Assembly (NCBI GenBank): GCA_900319235.1
Contig: ONNR01000020.1
Span: 1 to 62,186 of the forward strand
Reading direction: 5' to 3'
DNA: 62,186 nt
DNA from: an uncultured Prevotellaceae bacterium
GTDB lineage: Bacteria; Bacteroidota; Bacteroidia; Bacteroidales; UBA3663
This document shows, in pieces, positions 34,217-44,046 of the stretch; position 1 is the first letter of the stretch, and every line of letters starts with the position of its first letter. The notes beneath the pieces were generated by a model. That model had not been told where the DNA came from, did no database searches, and saw only the letters and a program-made list of their open reading frames with translations. The translations under genes and the position numbers were made by a program.

Positions 34217-34999
34217 TTAGATAAATCTATCGCCTAATACTTCTTGAATATAGTCGAAGGTGGAAAGAATCTCGGTCTTCTCTTCGCGGATTGCCACGCA
34301 ATGCTCATAATGAGCCGACCACTTATGGTCACGAGTACGCACCGTCCAACCGTTACGGTCAATGGTGACATTCTTCGATCCCATGTTGATCATTGGCTCG
34401 ATGCAGATGCACATGCCTGGGCGAAGAAGCGGTCCGACTCCACGACGTCCGTAATTCGGAACATCTGGATCTTCGTGAAGACCACGGCCGATACCATGAC
34501 CTGTCAGTTCACGAACAACGGTGTAGCCACGTTTCTCGCAGTAGTCCTGTACGGCAAAACCGATGTGACCAACACGATTACCAGCCTTGGCCTGTTCGAT
34601 ACCGATATAGAGACTCTCCTTCGTTGTTCGCAACAAGCGGAGTACCTGCTCGTCAACCTCACCCACCGGGAAGGTGTAACAACTGTCGCCATTGAAACCG
34701 TTGATGACTGCTCCGCAGTCGCATCCAACGATATCACCGTCCCTAAGTTCATAATCCGAGGGGAAGCCATGAACTACCTCATCATTGACCTCGATGCAGA
34801 GAGTGCCCGGGAAACCTTCGTAGCCCTTGAAACCAGGAACGCCACCATGGTCACGGATGAACTCTTCGGCAATTTGGTCAAGCCTAAGAGTAGTAATACC
34901 TGGCTGGACCCACTTGGCGACTTCGCCAAGTGCCTGTCCAACCAGTTGATTAGCCTGTCGAATCAGCTCTATTTCTTCGTCTGTTTTCAGAAATATCAT
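34217..34999 (-). CDS. map: Type I methionine aminopeptidase
   Basis: A 260-residue metalloenzyme that removes the N-terminal Met from new proteins. The metal ligands are visible: Asp pair in GDIVGCDCGAVINGFNGDSCYTF (shown as DCG..NGD), His in ELTGHGIGRGLHED, Glu in CIEPMIN and Glu in the late AIREEKTEILS. VHGFPSDYELRDGD carries the substrate His. There is no N-terminal zinc finger. It lies between secY (10 nt) and infA, the usual Bacteroidetes arrangement. Confidence 0.97.
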   Translation of the reverse strand: MIFLKTDEEIELIRQANQLVGQALGEVAKWVQPGITTLRLDQIAEEFIRDHGGVPGFKGYEGFPGTLCIEVNDEVVHGFPSDYELRDGDIVGCDCGAVINGFNGDSCYTFPVGEVDEQVLRLLRTTKESLYIGIEQAKAGNRVGHIGFAVQDYCEKRGYTVVRELTGHGIGRGLHEDPDVPNYGRRGVGPLLRPGMCICIEPMINMGSKNVTIDRNGWTVRTRDHKWSAHYEHCVAIREEKTEILSTFDYIQEVLGDRFI

Positions 35000-35009
35000 A
35001 GCGAGATTA

Positions 35010-36338
35010 TCAATAAGCAGCTACAGAACCTGTGCGACCTTTGATCTTGCCATTCTTCATCAGACCGTCATAGTGGTGCATCATCAGATGCGACTCGATC
35101 TGCTGGAGAGTATCCAAAATAACACCTACAAGAATCAAGAGTGATGTACCACCGAAGAACTGTGAGAATTCCTGTGTAACGCCAAGGATACGGGCGAAAC
35201 ATGGAAGGATAGCCACAAATGCCAGGAAGATAGAACCCGGAAGGGTGATACGCGACATGATCTTGTCAAGGAACTCAGTGGTCTTCTTGCCAGGCTTGAT
35301 ACCTGGGATGAAGCCATTCTGAGACTTGATTGCATCCGACATCTGCTGAGGATTCATTGTGATGGCGGTGTAGAAATAGGTGAAGACAATGATCAGGATT
35401 GCAAATACAAAGTTATAGGTGAACGTTGTATTGTCAAAGAAGCTTGACCAGAAGCTTGCAGTATTTTGGCTAGCAAAACCTGCAAACACAAGAGGAATGA
35501 ACATGATAGCCTGTGCGAAAATGATAGGCATTACACCAGCAGCATTGACCTTGAGAGGAATATACTGACGAACGCCACCATACTGACGGTTACCACGAAT
35601 CTGCTTAGCGTACTGTACAGGCACTTTGCGGGTACCCTGTACCAAGAGAATGCTGATACCAATCACAATGAGGAGGAATACAATCTCGAGGAGGAAGAGC
35701 ACGAGGTTGCCGGTTGAAGAGGCAGCCTGAACGAACTCCTGCGAAATTGCAGTTGGGAAGCGTGCGATGATACCGATCATGATAAGGAACGAAATACCGT
35801 TACCGATACCCTTGTCGGTGATACGCTCGCCAAGCCACATCACGAACATTGAGCCTGCAGTCAGGATGATAATGCTGCTGAAGTTAAACCACCAGCCCTG
35901 ATTTACAATAGCTGGACCGATCTGATAACGAAGGTTGGTCAGATAGGCGAAGCTCTGGAAAATGAGCACAACTACTGTGAGCAGACGTGTGTACTGATTG
36001 ATCTTGTTACGACCACTCTCACCTTCCATCGAAAGCTTGCGGAGCGATGGGAGAACCATCGTCAGAAGCTGGATGATAATGGAAGCAGAGATGTAGGGCA
36101 TAATACCCAATGCGAAGATTGAGGCATTCGAGAATGCTCCACCAGAGAACATATCCAGGAGTGCCATAAGACCGCCACGTGTCTGATTGTGCAGCTCATC
36201 GAGCAGGCTGGCATCGATACCCGGAAGAACTATGAAGCAACCCAAACGATAGATTGCAACGAGACCGAGCGTCCAAAGGATACGAGTGCGGAGCTCTTCA
36301 ATCTTCCAAATGTTTTTGAATGTCTCAACTATTCTCAT
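35010..36338 (-). CDS. secY: Protein translocase subunit SecY
   Basis: A 442-residue channel subunit of the Sec translocon with ten predicted membrane helices. The family patterns are visible: FKNIWKIEELRTRILWTLG start, LDMFSGGAFSNASIFALGIMPYISASI (plug and second helix, here split), GIGNGISFLI and the C-terminal RTGSVAAY. Length is typical. It follows rplO by 5 nt and precedes map by 10 nt. Its product exports the many signal-peptide proteins in this window. Confidence 0.98.
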   Translation of the reverse strand: MRIVETFKNIWKIEELRTRILWTLGLVAIYRLGCFIVLPGIDASLLDELHNQTRGGLMALLDMFSGGAFSNASIFALGIMPYISASIIIQLLTMVLPSLRKLSMEGESGRNKINQYTRLLTVVVLIFQSFAYLTNLRYQIGPAIVNQGWWFNFSSIIILTAGSMFVMWLGERITDKGIGNGISFLIMIGIIARFPTAISQEFVQAASSTGNLVLFLLEIVFLLIVIGISILLVQGTRKVPVQYAKQIRGNRQYGGVRQYIPLKVNAAGVMPIIFAQAIMFIPLVFAGFASQNTASFWSSFFDNTTFTYNFVFAILIIVFTYFYTAITMNPQQMSDAIKSQNGFIPGIKPGKKTTEFLDKIMSRITLPGSIFLAFVAILPCFARILGVTQEFSQFFGGTSLLILVGVILDTLQQIESHLMMHHYDGLMKNGKIKGRTGSVAAY

Positions 36339-36343
36339 GACGT

Positions 36344-36796
36344 TTACGCGTTAACTTTTACTACTGTGCCACCAGCTGCTACGATAGCCTCCTCAGCCTT
36401 CTTGGAGAAAGCGTGGGCGGTAACCTCGAGAGCTACACTGAGGGCACCATTGCCAAGGATCTTAACGAGATCTTTCTTGGCTACAAGGCCAGCCTCATGA
36501 AGAGCCTGTACATCGATCTTAGTGAGCGACTTGGCAGTTGCAAGTGCATCAAGGGTAGAAAGGTTGATGGCCTTGTACTCTACATGGTTGATGTTCTTGA
36601 AACCGAACTTTGGCAAACGACGCTGGATAGGCATCTGACCGCCTTCAAAGCCGATCTTCTTCTTATAGCCGGAACGCTGCTTTGCGCCCTTGTTACCACG
36701 GGTAGAAGTGCCACCGAGACCGGAACCGGCACCACGGCCAATACGCTTACGGGTCTTTACAGAACCAGCGGCTGGCTTCAAATTACTTAAATTCAT
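36344..36796 (-). CDS. rplO: 50S ribosomal protein L15
   Basis: A 150-residue protein of the large subunit. MNLSNLKPAAGSVKTRKRIG and the glycine-rich GRGAGSGLGGTSTRGNKGAK are the L15 signature, with EGGQMPIQRRLPKFGF further on. ATG 36796 is used because it starts the conserved MNLSNL block; a longer reading into the 95-nt rpmD-rplO spacer has no family support. It overlaps nothing and lies 5 nt before secY. Confidence 0.97.
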   Translation of the reverse strand: MNLSNLKPAAGSVKTRKRIGRGAGSGLGGTSTRGNKGAKQRSGYKKKIGFEGGQMPIQRRLPKFGFKNINHVEYKAINLSTLDALATAKSLTKIDVQALHEAGLVAKKDLVKILGNGALSVALEVTAHAFSKKAEEAIVAAGGTVVKVNA

Positions 36797-36891
36797 ATTC
36801 TTTACACTTATTATTAAGTTAGTGATATGGAGGGGGTGTGACTTGGTTTCCCTATAATCGCCACATCCCACCCGAGGATTTTGTCTGTTAA

Positions 36892-37068
36892 TTAGTCAAC
36901 AAGAGCGACAAGATGAGCGACCTTGCGAATCTGACCACGAGTGCACTCGTTGTCAGGAAGCTCGCGGACCAGACCAATGCGGGTCAGTCCGAGTGCATCA
37001 AGGGTCAACTTCTCCGTCTTAGGGCAGTTGATGCGGCTGCGAATAGCCTTTACTTTAATAGTTGCCAT
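36892..37068 (-). CDS. rpmD: 50S ribosomal protein L30
   Basis: A 58-residue protein: MATIKVKAIRSRINCPKTEK opens the chain and ALGLTRIG, the L30 signature, lies in the middle; it ends VAHLVALVD. It is coded between rpsE (17 nt) and rplO, as usual. Length and motif are typical; it is just below common length cutoffs and easily missed. Confidence 0.96.
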   Translation of the reverse strand: MATIKVKAIRSRINCPKTEKLTLDALGLTRIGLVRELPDNECTRGQIRKVAHLVALVD

Positions 37069-37085
37069 AATTTTACTGGAATTTA

Positions 37086-37601
37086 TTAACCTTTGAATAC
37101 AACATCAAGTGAAACACCACGGTTCTCAGCAACCTGCTTGGCATCACGAAGCTCACAGAGAGCCTGGATGGTAGCCTTAACGAGGTTGTGGGGGTTGGAA
37201 GAGCCCTTCGACTTGCAGAGGACATCCTTCACACCTGCACTCTCAAGGACAGGACGCATAGCGCCACCTGCCTTCATGCCGGTACCTTCGGAAGCAGGAA
37301 TGAGGAGAACCTCAGAACCGCCGAAGCGAGCAGTTACCTCGTGAGGAATAGTACCCTTGAGCACGGGAACCTTAACAAGATTCTTCTTAGCGGACTCAAC
37401 ACCCTTTGCAATGGCAGCCTGAACTTCGCCTGCCTTACCAAGACCGTAACCTACGATACCATTGCCATCACCAACTACAACGATAGCGGCGAAAGTAAAG
37501 GTGCGGCCACCCTTGGTAACCTTAGTAACACGATTGATAGCAACCAAACGGTCCTTCAACTCGATATCATTGGCATTCTTTACTCGAATCATATCTGTCA
37601 T
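37086..37601 (-). CDS. rpsE: 30S ribosomal protein S5
   Basis: A 171-residue protein involved in mRNA helicase activity and accuracy. The double-stranded RNA-binding part is [20 protein letters not shown]; the S5 C-terminal domain has [17 protein letters not shown] and [13 protein letters not shown]. The ATG at 37601 or the third-next Met could start it; the former is 3 nt after rplR. The chain is complete. Confidence 0.98.
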   Translation of the reverse strand: MTDMIRVKNANDIELKDRLVAINRVTKVTKGGRTFTFAAIVVVGDGNGIVGYGLGKAGEVQAAIAKGVESAKKNLVKVPVLKGTIPHEVTARFGGSEVLLIPASEGTGMKAGGAMRPVLESAGVKDVLCKSKGSSNPHNLVKATIQALCELRDAKQVAENRGVSLDVVFKG

Positions 37602-37604
37602 TTA

Positions 37605-37946
37605 TTAGAATTTGAGACCACCTTCGCGGGCACCTTCTGCCAAAGCCTGTACGCGGCCGTGATAGAGATAACCATTGCGATCGAAAACAACCTCAGTGAT
37701 GCCGGCAGCTGCACACTTCTCAGCGACAGCCTGACCAACCTTCTTGGCAACCTCAGTCTTGGTGCCCTCGGTGATACCCTTTGAGCCAGCGAATACAAGA
37801 GTCTTGCCCTCAAGGTCGTTGACAACCTGAGCATAGATAGCCTTGTTGCTGCGGAAAACGGTCAGACGAGGACGGCTGGCAGTACCATTAACCTTCTTAC
37901 GAATACGGTGCTTAATCTTAATTCTTCTTTCTTTCTTAGTAATCAT
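37605..37946 (-). CDS. rplR: 50S ribosomal protein L18
   Basis: A 113-residue 5S rRNA-binding protein. It opens [20 protein letters not shown] and has [29 protein letters not shown] and [20 protein letters not shown], a clear L18 pattern. It lies 23 nt after rplF and 3 nt before rpsE. Confidence 0.98.
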   Translation of the reverse strand: MITKKERRIKIKHRIRKKVNGTASRPRLTVFRSNKAIYAQVVNDLEGKTLVFAGSKGITEGTKTEVAKKVGQAVAEKCAAAGITEVVFDRNGYLYHGRVQALAEGAREGGLKF

Positions 37947-37969
37947 AATCGTCTAATTTAAAAGGTTAA

Positions 37970-38524
37970 TTATTTAGCACCGGCAGACTTGCCAGACTTA
38001 CGACGAACAACCTCACCAACATAGAGGACACCCTTGCCCTTATATGGCTCAGGCTTGCGGAAAGAACGAATCTTGGTGCAAATCAGACCAAGCAGGGCCT
38101 TGTCACAAGACTCCAGGGTAATCAGTGGGTTCTGGTTACGCTCACTCTTGGTGGTCAACTTAACCTCCTTAGGGAGTACCATATAGATGGCATGAGAATA
38201 ACCGAGAGCAAGTTCAAGGACATTACCATTGTTGCTAGCACGATAGCCGACACCCACGAGCTGAAGCTCCTTCTTGAAGCCCTCGCTGCAACCAATGATC
38301 ATATTGTTGATCAATGAGCGATAGAGGCCGTGCAGAGCCTTGGTCTGCTTCTCATCATTAGGACGGGTGAACTCAATCTTACCATCCTCAATGCCGAGCT
38401 GAATACCGCCAGTAAGTTTCTGGCTCATTTCGCCGTTCTTACCTTTTACGGTAACAACATCATCCTTCACAGTGACAGTTACACCTGCAGGAATAGTAAT
38501 AGGCAATTTACCAATTCTTGACAT
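37970..38524 (-). CDS. rplF: 50S ribosomal protein L6
   Basis: A 184-residue protein near the sarcin-ricin loop. MSRIGKLPITIPAGVTVTV starts the first half; the C-terminal signature is PEPYKGKGVLYVGEVVRRKSGKSAG in the last 30 residues. Two L6 repeats of the same fold make up the chain. It follows rpsH by 18 nt. Nothing odd. Confidence 0.98.
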   Translation of the reverse strand: MSRIGKLPITIPAGVTVTVKDDVVTVKGKNGEMSQKLTGGIQLGIEDGKIEFTRPNDEKQTKALHGLYRSLINNMIIGCSEGFKKELQLVGVGYRASNNGNVLELALGYSHAIYMVLPKEVKLTTKSERNQNPLITLESCDKALLGLICTKIRSFRKPEPYKGKGVLYVGEVVRRKSGKSAGAK

Positions 38525-38542
38525 AGCTTATACCTCCTTTCA

Positions 38543-38938
38543 TTAATAGATGTAACACAGAACCTCACCACCGACCTTCTGGGCAGCTGCCTCCTTGTCG
38601 GTCATGACACCGCGAGAGGTGGAAAGGATGGCGATGCCAAGTCCGTTGAGGACACGTGGCATATCCTTATAGCCCACATACTTGCGGAGACCTGGGGTGG
38701 ATACACGAGTCAGACTCTTAATAGCACTCACGTGGTTTACAGGGTCATACTTCAAGGCAACCTTGATAGTACCCTGTGGGCCGTCGTCGATGAACTTGTA
38801 GTTCATGATGTAACCCTTCTCGAAGAGGATCTTGCAAATCTCCTTCTTCAAGTTTGACGCTGGAATCTCAACGACACGATGCTTAGCTGCGATGGCGTTG
38901 CGAAGACGGGTCAAAAAATCTGCAATTGAATCAGTCAT
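38543..38938 (-). CDS. rpsH: 30S ribosomal protein S8
   Basis: A 131-residue primary 16S-binding protein and, in enteric bacteria, the repressor of the spc operon. It opens MTDSIADFLTRLRNAIAAKH and ends with GLGIAILSTSRGVMTDKEA and GGEVLCYIY, the S8 signature. I used ATG 38938; a longer frame into the 128-nt spacer has no family support. That spacer carries a strong hairpin. Confidence 0.97.
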   Translation of the reverse strand: MTDSIADFLTRLRNAIAAKHRVVEIPASNLKKEICKILFEKGYIMNYKFIDDGPQGTIKVALKYDPVNHVSAIKSLTRVSTPGLRKYVGYKDMPRVLNGLGIAILSTSRGVMTDKEAAAQKVGGEVLCYIY

Positions 38939-39003
38939 TTGATTTTGTTTGTTAAATTGATCCGGAACCTCCGGACAATATTTAATAAAAAAACATATAC
39001 GCA

Positions 39004-39035
39004 AATATCGGCGGGTCTTTAGGCCCGCTGATATT
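39004..39035. other. Hairpin in the rpsN-rpsH spacer
   Basis: Arms 39004-39015 and 39024-39035 form 12 pairs with one wobble and an 8-nt loop, in the 128-nt spacer between rpsN and rpsH. A second palindrome (tccgga twice with 3 nt between) lies at about 38960-38975. No T run follows at once. Confidence 0.7.
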
Positions 39036-39066
39036 CTATAGTATCAGAGAGTGTGGGTCCGCCGGA

Positions 39067-39354
39067 TTACCAGCTTGCCTTCTTGACACCAGGGATGAGA
39101 CCGGCAGAAGCCATCTCACGGAACTGGATACGAGAAAGACCGAACTGACGCATATATCCCTTTGGACGACCAGTCACCTTGCAACGGTTGTGAAGACGAA
39201 CTGGGGAAGCATTTTTTGGAAGAGCCTGAAGCTCCTGAACAGCCTCATAGTCACCGGCAGCAGCACGCTTCTTGAGTTCAGCACGCTTAGCAGCATACTT
39301 CTTTACAAGAGCCTTACGCTTAACCTCACGGGCTACCATTGAAATCTTTGCCAT
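39067..39354 (-). CDS. rpsN: 30S ribosomal protein S14
   Basis: A 95-residue zinc-free, long form of S14. [20 protein letters not shown] begins the chain; [20 protein letters not shown] and [18 protein letters not shown] give the family. Only one cysteine, so no zinc ribbon. It lies 9 nt after rplE and before a 128-nt structured spacer. Confidence 0.97.
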   Translation of the reverse strand: MAKISMVAREVKRKALVKKYAAKRAELKKRAAAGDYEAVQELQALPKNASPVRLHNRCKVTGRPKGYMRQFGLSRIQFREMASAGLIPGVKKASW

Positions 39355-39363
39355 ATCTTGATC

Positions 39364-39918
39364 TTACTTTTTAGCGTTCTTGAATGGAAGACCGAACTCC
39401 TTCAGGAGAGCATAACCCTCCTCGTCAGTCCTGGCAGTAGTCACGAAGGTGATGTTCATACCAAGGATGCGCTGAATGCTGTCGATGTTGATCTCAGGGA
39501 AAATAATCTGCTCGGTGATACCGAGAGTATAGTTGCCACGACCATCGAACTTGGAGTCGATACCGTTGAAGTCACGGATACGGGGAAGAGCCACGCGGAT
39601 CAGACGCTCGAGGAACTCATACATCATCTGGTGACGAAGGGTAACACGTACGCCGATAGGCATCTGCTTACGAACCTTGAACTGAGCGATGTCCTTCTTC
39701 GAAAGAGTCTGCACAGCCTTCTGACCAGTGATGGCAGTCAGTTCGGTGATAGCAGTTTCAATGATCTTCTTGTCAGCAACAGCCATACCGAGGCCCTCGT
39801 TGATGACAATCTTCTCGAGACGGGGAACCTGCATTACAGTGGTATAACCAAACTGCTTGGTGAGTGCAGGAACGATGGTCTCTTTGTAATATTGCTTAAG
39901 TGATGCAGTATTTGCCAT
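39364..39918 (-). CDS. rplE: 50S ribosomal protein L5
   Basis: A 184-residue 5S rRNA and P-site tRNA contact protein. Recognised by [43 protein letters not shown] and [15 protein letters not shown]. It lies 16 nt after rplX and 9 nt before rpsN. Length is as expected. Confidence 0.98.
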   Translation of the reverse strand: MANTASLKQYYKETIVPALTKQFGYTTVMQVPRLEKIVINEGLGMAVADKKIIETAITELTAITGQKAVQTLSKKDIAQFKVRKQMPIGVRVTLRHQMMYEFLERLIRVALPRIRDFNGIDSKFDGRGNYTLGITEQIIFPEINIDSIQRILGMNITFVTTARTDEEGYALLKEFGLPFKNAKK

Positions 39919-39934
39919 TATTTAGACCTCCTTA

Positions 39935-40219
39935 TTACTTGTTGATTTTAATTTTGGTTTCCTTGCCGTTCGAGCGGATGGCCTTGCCATTCTCATTGAT
40001 GCGATTGAGCTTGGAAACGTGGATAGGAGCCTCCTTCTCAATGATGCCGCCCTGAGGATACTTTGCATTTGGCTTGGTGCTCTTCTTCACGATGTTGAGG
40101 CCTTCGACGATAGCCGTCTTCTTCTCGACATTCACAGAAAGAACTTTGCCAGTCTTGCCCTTGTTCTCGCCAGAGTTAACAACTACGTTGTCACCCTTCT
40201 TTACGTTCAATGTATTCAT
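39935..40219 (-). CDS. rplX: 50S ribosomal protein L24
   Basis: A 94-residue assembly-starting protein with a KOW motif: [20 protein letters not shown], then [15 protein letters not shown]. It is slightly shorter than many Bacteroidetes L24 proteins (about 105). ATG 40219 is chosen because it starts the [10 protein letters not shown] block; the extra N-terminal codons of the open frame have no family support. Gaps are 16 nt on both sides. Confidence 0.96.
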   Translation of the reverse strand: MNTLNVKKGDNVVVNSGENKGKTGKVLSVNVEKKTAIVEGLNIVKKSTKPNAKYPQGGIIEKEAPIHVSKLNRINENGKAIRSNGKETKIKINK

Positions 40220-40235
40220 ATCTGCATTTACGTTA

Positions 40236-40601
40236 TTAGAGCACTTCAGGTGCAAGTGAAACAATCTTCATATTAGCAGCACGGAGTTCACGGGCAACAG
40301 GGCCGAAAATACGTGATCCACGCATATCACCAGCGTTGTTCAGAAGAACACAGGCGTTGTCATCGAAGCGGATATATGAACCATCGGGACGGCGAACCTC
40401 CTTCTTGGTACGAACGATAATAGCTTTGCTGACGGTACCCTTCTTCATATCGCTAGAAGGAACTACACTCTTAACAGTCACTACGATAATATCACCTACA
40501 GATGCATATCGGCGACCAGTGCCACCAAGCACGCGGATGCAGAGGCACTCCTTACCACCGGAATTATCGGCGATTTTAAGTCTTGATTCAGTCTGTATCA
40601 T
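40236..40601 (-). CDS. rplN: 50S ribosomal protein L14
   Basis: A 121-residue intersubunit bridge protein. [27 protein letters not shown], split over the first 27 residues, the [20 protein letters not shown] segment and [13 protein letters not shown] are all typical. It lies 5 nt after rpsQ and 16 nt before rplX. Confidence 0.98.
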   Translation of the reverse strand: MIQTESRLKIADNSGGKECLCIRVLGGTGRRYASVGDIIVVTVKSVVPSSDMKKGTVSKAIIVRTKKEVRRPDGSYIRFDDNACVLLNNAGDMRGSRIFGPVARELRAANMKIVSLAPEVL

Positions 40602-40606
40602 AATAT

Positions 40607-40864
40607 TTACTTAGCCTTTTCGAGGATTTCTACTAAACGCCAACGCTTTGTTTTGCTCAGCGGACGAGTTTCCATCAGGAGGACGCGATCGCCTACCTGG
40701 GCCTCATTCTTTTCGTCATGAGCGTGGTATTTCTTTGTCTTGTTGACAAACTTACCATAGATTGGGTGCTTCTCCTTGTACTTCACAGTAACAGTGATGG
40801 TCTTGTCCATCTTATCGCTGGAGACGATGCCCATTCTAGTTTTTCTAAGATTTCTTGTTTCCAT
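40607..40864 (-). CDS. rpsQ: 30S ribosomal protein S17
   Basis: An 85-residue primary 16S-binding protein with an OB fold. It shows [39 protein letters not shown] and [17 protein letters not shown], the S17 signature. It lies 42 nt after rpmC and 5 nt before rplN. Confidence 0.98.
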   Translation of the reverse strand: METRNLRKTRMGIVSSDKMDKTITVTVKYKEKHPIYGKFVNKTKKYHAHDEKNEAQVGDRVLLMETRPLSKTKRWRLVEILEKAK

Positions 40865-40906
40865 TGAAAAAATCTGTTCTAAAATAAATTTGAGTTTTGA
40901 GGATGC

Positions 40907-41110
40907 TTACTCGACCTGAGCAGCAGCTGTACGGTTGTTGAGTTCTGTCAGCATACGTGCGACATCACGACGGGTAGTGCGGATCACCATTGGATTGTCC
41001 AGAGGGGCAATTGCATGGTTGAACTCCAACGATTCCAGCTTTGCCTTTGTCTCAGCAATACGACCTTGCAGTTCCTCAGTTGTAAGATTCTTAAGTTCTG
41101 AAGTCTTCAT
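40907..41110 (-). CDS. rpmC: 50S ribosomal protein L29
   Basis: A 67-residue two-helix protein near the exit tunnel, a docking point for trigger factor and SRP with L23. MKTSELKNLTTEELQGRIAE and VIRTTRRDVARMLTELN are the L29 pattern. It follows rplP by 17 nt. Confidence 0.97.
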   Translation of the reverse strand: MKTSELKNLTTEELQGRIAETKAKLESLEFNHAIAPLDNPMVIRTTRRDVARMLTELNNRTAAAQVE

Positions 41111-41127
41111 TGTAGTGGTTGTTTGTT

Positions 41128-41562
41128 TTAGAGAACGACAAGTTCTGGATCATAGTCGCGACGAACGACAAACTTGGTCAGGACGGGGAGCTTCTGAGCA
41201 CCGAGGCGGAGAGCCTCCTTGGCAACCTCGAAAGGCACACCATCAATCTCAAAGAGGATACGGCCTGGGTTGCAGTCTGCTACCCAACCTTCCGGATCAC
41301 CCTTACCTTTACCCATTCGGACATCGGCAGGCTTGCGAGTGTAAGGCTTGTCAGGGAACACGCGGCACCAGAGCTGGCCTTCACGTTGCATGTAACGGGT
41401 GATAGCGACACGAGCGGCTTCAAGTTGACGCGCATTGATCCATTTATTCTCAAGCGTCTTGATTCCGAACGAACCGAAAGCCAACTGATTGCCTCGCTGG
41501 GCATTGCCCTTGAGGTTGTTCTTTTGCTGGCGGCGGTACTTAGTTCTTTTCGGCTGTAACAT
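41128..41562 (-). CDS. rplP: 50S ribosomal protein L16
   Basis: A 144-residue protein close to the peptidyl transferase centre. [45 protein letters not shown] and [16 protein letters not shown] give a clear L16. The arginine in GRxxR-type hydroxylation position seen in some bacteria was not checked. It follows rpsC by 29 nt. Confidence 0.98.
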   Translation of the reverse strand: MLQPKRTKYRRQQKNNLKGNAQRGNQLAFGSFGIKTLENKWINARQLEAARVAITRYMQREGQLWCRVFPDKPYTRKPADVRMGKGKGDPEGWVADCNPGRILFEIDGVPFEVAKEALRLGAQKLPVLTKFVVRRDYDPELVVL

Positions 41563-41591
41563 TGTTTTAAAGCTTCTAAATCGTTATTGAA

Positions 41592-42341
41592 TTATTTTTT
41601 GTTACGGAAACCGCCACGACGCTCGCCATCACGACGACCACGACGCTCGCCACGACCTTCGCCCTGTGGACGACCAGTTTCCTTCTGCTTAGCGAAGTTT
41701 GGAGCAAGATCCTTCTTGCCATAAACCTCACCGCGGCAGATCCATACTTTGATGCCGATCACACCAACCTTGGTGATTGCCTCAGCCAGAGCGTAGTCAA
41801 TGTCAGCACGGAAAGTGTGAAGTGGGGTACGACCCTCCTTGTACATCTCCTTGCGCGACATTTCTGCGCCATTGAGACGACCCGAGCACTGAACCTTGAT
41901 ACCCTCAGCACCTACACGCATGGCAGACTGGATAGCCATCTTGACAGCACGACGGTAAGCAACCTTACCCTCTACCTGGCGTGCGATGTTGTTTGCTACG
42001 ATTGAGGCATCAACCTCAGGCTTCTTGATCTCGTAGATGTTGATCTGAACATCCTTATCGGTGATAGACTTGAGCTCTTCCTTCAACTTATCAACCTCGC
42101 TGCCGGCCTTACCGATGATGATACCTGGACGGGCTGTGCAGATAGTGATGGTGACGAGCTTCAGTGTACGTTCGATCACAATGCGTGAAAGGCTTGCCTT
42201 GGCAAGGCGTGCATTGAGATACTTGCGAATCTTAGCATCCTCTATGATGGTATCACCACAGTTCTTGGAAGCAAACCAATTGGAATCCCAACCACGGATG
42301 ATGCCCAGACGATTTGAAATTGGAGATATTTTCTGTCCCAT
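41592..42341 (-). CDS. rpsC: 30S ribosomal protein S3
   Basis: A 249-residue mRNA-entry protein with KH domain: [20 protein letters not shown] (about 65-85). The C-terminal half has [23 protein letters not shown] and [19 protein letters not shown] 35-residue tail rich in Gly, Arg, Glu and Lys ([14 protein letters not shown]) extends it. It lies 11 nt after rplV. Confidence 0.98.
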   Translation of the reverse strand: MGQKISPISNRLGIIRGWDSNWFASKNCGDTIIEDAKIRKYLNARLAKASLSRIVIERTLKLVTITICTARPGIIIGKAGSEVDKLKEELKSITDKDVQINIYEIKKPEVDASIVANNIARQVEGKVAYRRAVKMAIQSAMRVGAEGIKVQCSGRLNGAEMSRKEMYKEGRTPLHTFRADIDYALAEAITKVGVIGIKVWICRGEVYGKKDLAPNFAKQKETGRPQGEGRGERRGRRDGERRGGFRNKK

Positions 42342-42352
42342 GTTAGAGAATA

Positions 42353-42754
42353 TTAAGCTTCTTTGTTAATTGAATCTACGTAAATAGTCACGTGGTTAGA
42401 ACGCTTGCGAACGCGATAAGCACGTCCCTGTGGTGCAGGGCGAAGGCGCTTGATGGTGGCTCCCTCGTCAACGACGATGGCACTCACCTTGAGCTGGCCA
42501 GCCTCGGCCTTCTGACCGGTCTTGGCCTCCCAGTTAGCGATTGCGGACTTCAAAAGAAGCTCAACACGGGCAGCAGCCTCCTTGTTGGAGAAATGAAGGA
42601 CACCCAGAGCCTTGAAAGCCTCCATGCCGCGTACCATATCTGCTACGAGACGCATCTTGCGTGGAGAGGTTGGGATATTGTTATACTTAGCGAAATAAGT
42701 AGCCTTACGAACTTCCTTCAGCTTATTGGCAGATGTCTGTTTTCTATTAGCCAT
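42353..42754 (-). CDS. rplV: 50S ribosomal protein L22
   Basis: A 133-residue exit-tunnel protein. The segment [29 protein letters not shown] and the long hairpin [20 protein letters not shown] that reaches into the tunnel are visible. The macrolide-contact hairpin looks normal. It follows rpsS by 32 nt. Confidence 0.98.
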   Translation of the reverse strand: MANRKQTSANKLKEVRKATYFAKYNNIPTSPRKMRLVADMVRGMEAFKALGVLHFSNKEAAARVELLLKSAIANWEAKTGQKAEAGQLKVSAIVVDEGATIKRLRPAPQGRAYRVRKRSNHVTIYVDSINKEA

Positions 42755-42786
42755 TGTTCTTGAATTATTTTAGTAAGACCCTATAT

Positions 42787-43053
42787 TTACTTGCGATTAC
42801 CAGAGTGGCCACGGAATGTGCGAGTCATTGAGAACTCACCGAGCTTGTGACCTACCATGTTCTCAGTTACGTATACTGGAACGAACTTGTTACCGTTGTG
42901 AACAGCGATGGTGTGACCAACGAAATCAGGAGAGATCGTGGTAGCACGAGACCAAGTCTTGACTACAGCCTTCTTGCCAGACTCATTCATGGCAAGGATC
43001 TTCTTCTCGAGCTTAACGCTAATAAACGGGCCTTTTTTTAAGGAACGACTCAT
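42787..43053 (-). CDS. rpsS: 30S ribosomal protein S19
   Basis: An 88-residue head protein that contacts the A-site finger. [19 protein letters not shown] and the signature [18 protein letters not shown] with [10 protein letters not shown] are complete. It lies 32 nt after rplB and 32 nt before rplV. Confidence 0.98.
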   Translation of the reverse strand: MSRSLKKGPFISVKLEKKILAMNESGKKAVVKTWSRATTISPDFVGHTIAVHNGNKFVPVYVTENMVGHKLGEFSMTRTFRGHSGNRK

Positions 43054-43085
43054 ATTATTATATTAAATAATGTGTTACTTCAAAA

Positions 43086-43913
43086 TTACTTCTTATTAGC
43101 TCTCTCGATAATGTACTTTGAAGACTGCTTCTTTGGTGAACGTGTCTTCAGACCCTTAGCGTAGAGACCCTTACGCGAACGTGGGTGACCACCAGACTGA
43201 CGACCTTCGCCACCACCCATCGGGTGATCGACTGGGTTCATCACAACGCCACGGTTGTGTGGACGACGGCCCAACCAGCGAGAGCGACCTGCCTTACCAC
43301 TCTTCTCGAGTGCGTGGTCAGAGTTGCCTACCGAACCGATAGTAGCCTTGCAGGTAGCAAGGATTTTGCGGGTTTCGCCAGAGGGGAGCTTGATGATTGC
43401 ATAGTCACCTTCTTTTGAAGTAAGCTGAGCGAAGTTACCAGCAGAACGAACAAGGGCGGCACCCTGTCCCGGGCGGAGCTCGATGTTGTGAATAACTGAA
43501 CCTACTGGAATGTCCTTAAGTGCAAGAGCGTTGCCAACTTCAGGAAGAGCCTTGGCACCTGATTCTACATGTGCGCCTACCTTGAGGCCGTTAGGTGCGA
43601 GGATGTAACGCTTTTCGCCATCTACATAGTAGAGGAGTGCGATGTTAGCGCTGCGGTTTGGATCGTACTCGATAGACTTAACTACTGCAGGTACGCCATC
43701 CTTGTTGCGCTTGAAATCGATGAAGCGATAAGACTGCTTGTGACCACCACCGATGTAACGCATGGTGAGGCGGCCCTGGTTGTTACGACCACCAGTCTTG
43801 GTCTTACCGACAGTGAGAGACTTTTCGGGCTTGCTAGCGGTGATCTCATCGAATGCGCTGATAGCCTTGCCTCTCTGGCCCGGAGTTGTGGGCTTGAATT
43901 TGCGGATTGCCAT
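43086..43913 (-). CDS. rplB: 50S ribosomal protein L2
   Basis: A 275-residue protein needed for subunit joining and peptidyl transfer. [19 protein letters not shown] opens it, [20 protein letters not shown] and [18 protein letters not shown] carry the conserved histidine region near the peptidyl transferase centre. ATG 43913 is the family start; the open frame upstream runs into a 133-nt structured spacer. Confidence 0.98.
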   Translation of the reverse strand: MAIRKFKPTTPGQRGKAISAFDEITASKPEKSLTVGKTKTGGRNNQGRLTMRYIGGGHKQSYRFIDFKRNKDGVPAVVKSIEYDPNRSANIALLYYVDGEKRYILAPNGLKVGAHVESGAKALPEVGNALALKDIPVGSVIHNIELRPGQGAALVRSAGNFAQLTSKEGDYAIIKLPSGETRKILATCKATIGSVGNSDHALEKSGKAGRSRWLGRRPHNRGVVMNPVDHPMGGGEGRQSGGHPRSRKGLYAKGLKTRSPKKQSSKYIIERANKK

Positions 43914-43930
43914 TTTTTGTTTTAGCATTC

Positions 43931-44027
43931 TCGGCCGTCGCAGACGCAATTGCTGAAATTCAGAGTTACCATCCGACGTATCGCGATGGGCTTTCGAACG
44001 ACTTTGCTGCGCCAGGAGGGCGGCCGA
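43931..44027 (-). other. Structured spacer between rplW and rplB
   Basis: Nested pairs: 43931-43937 with 44021-44027 (7 bp), 43939-43943 with 44007-44011 (5 bp), 43969-43973 with 43985-43989 (5 bp), and a small palindrome at 43953-43963. It sits in a 133-nt gap where neighbouring gaps are mostly under 35 nt. It is a candidate leader RNA before rplB. Confidence 0.5.
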
Positions 44028-44046
44028 AGTTAGTGAATATTGTTAA

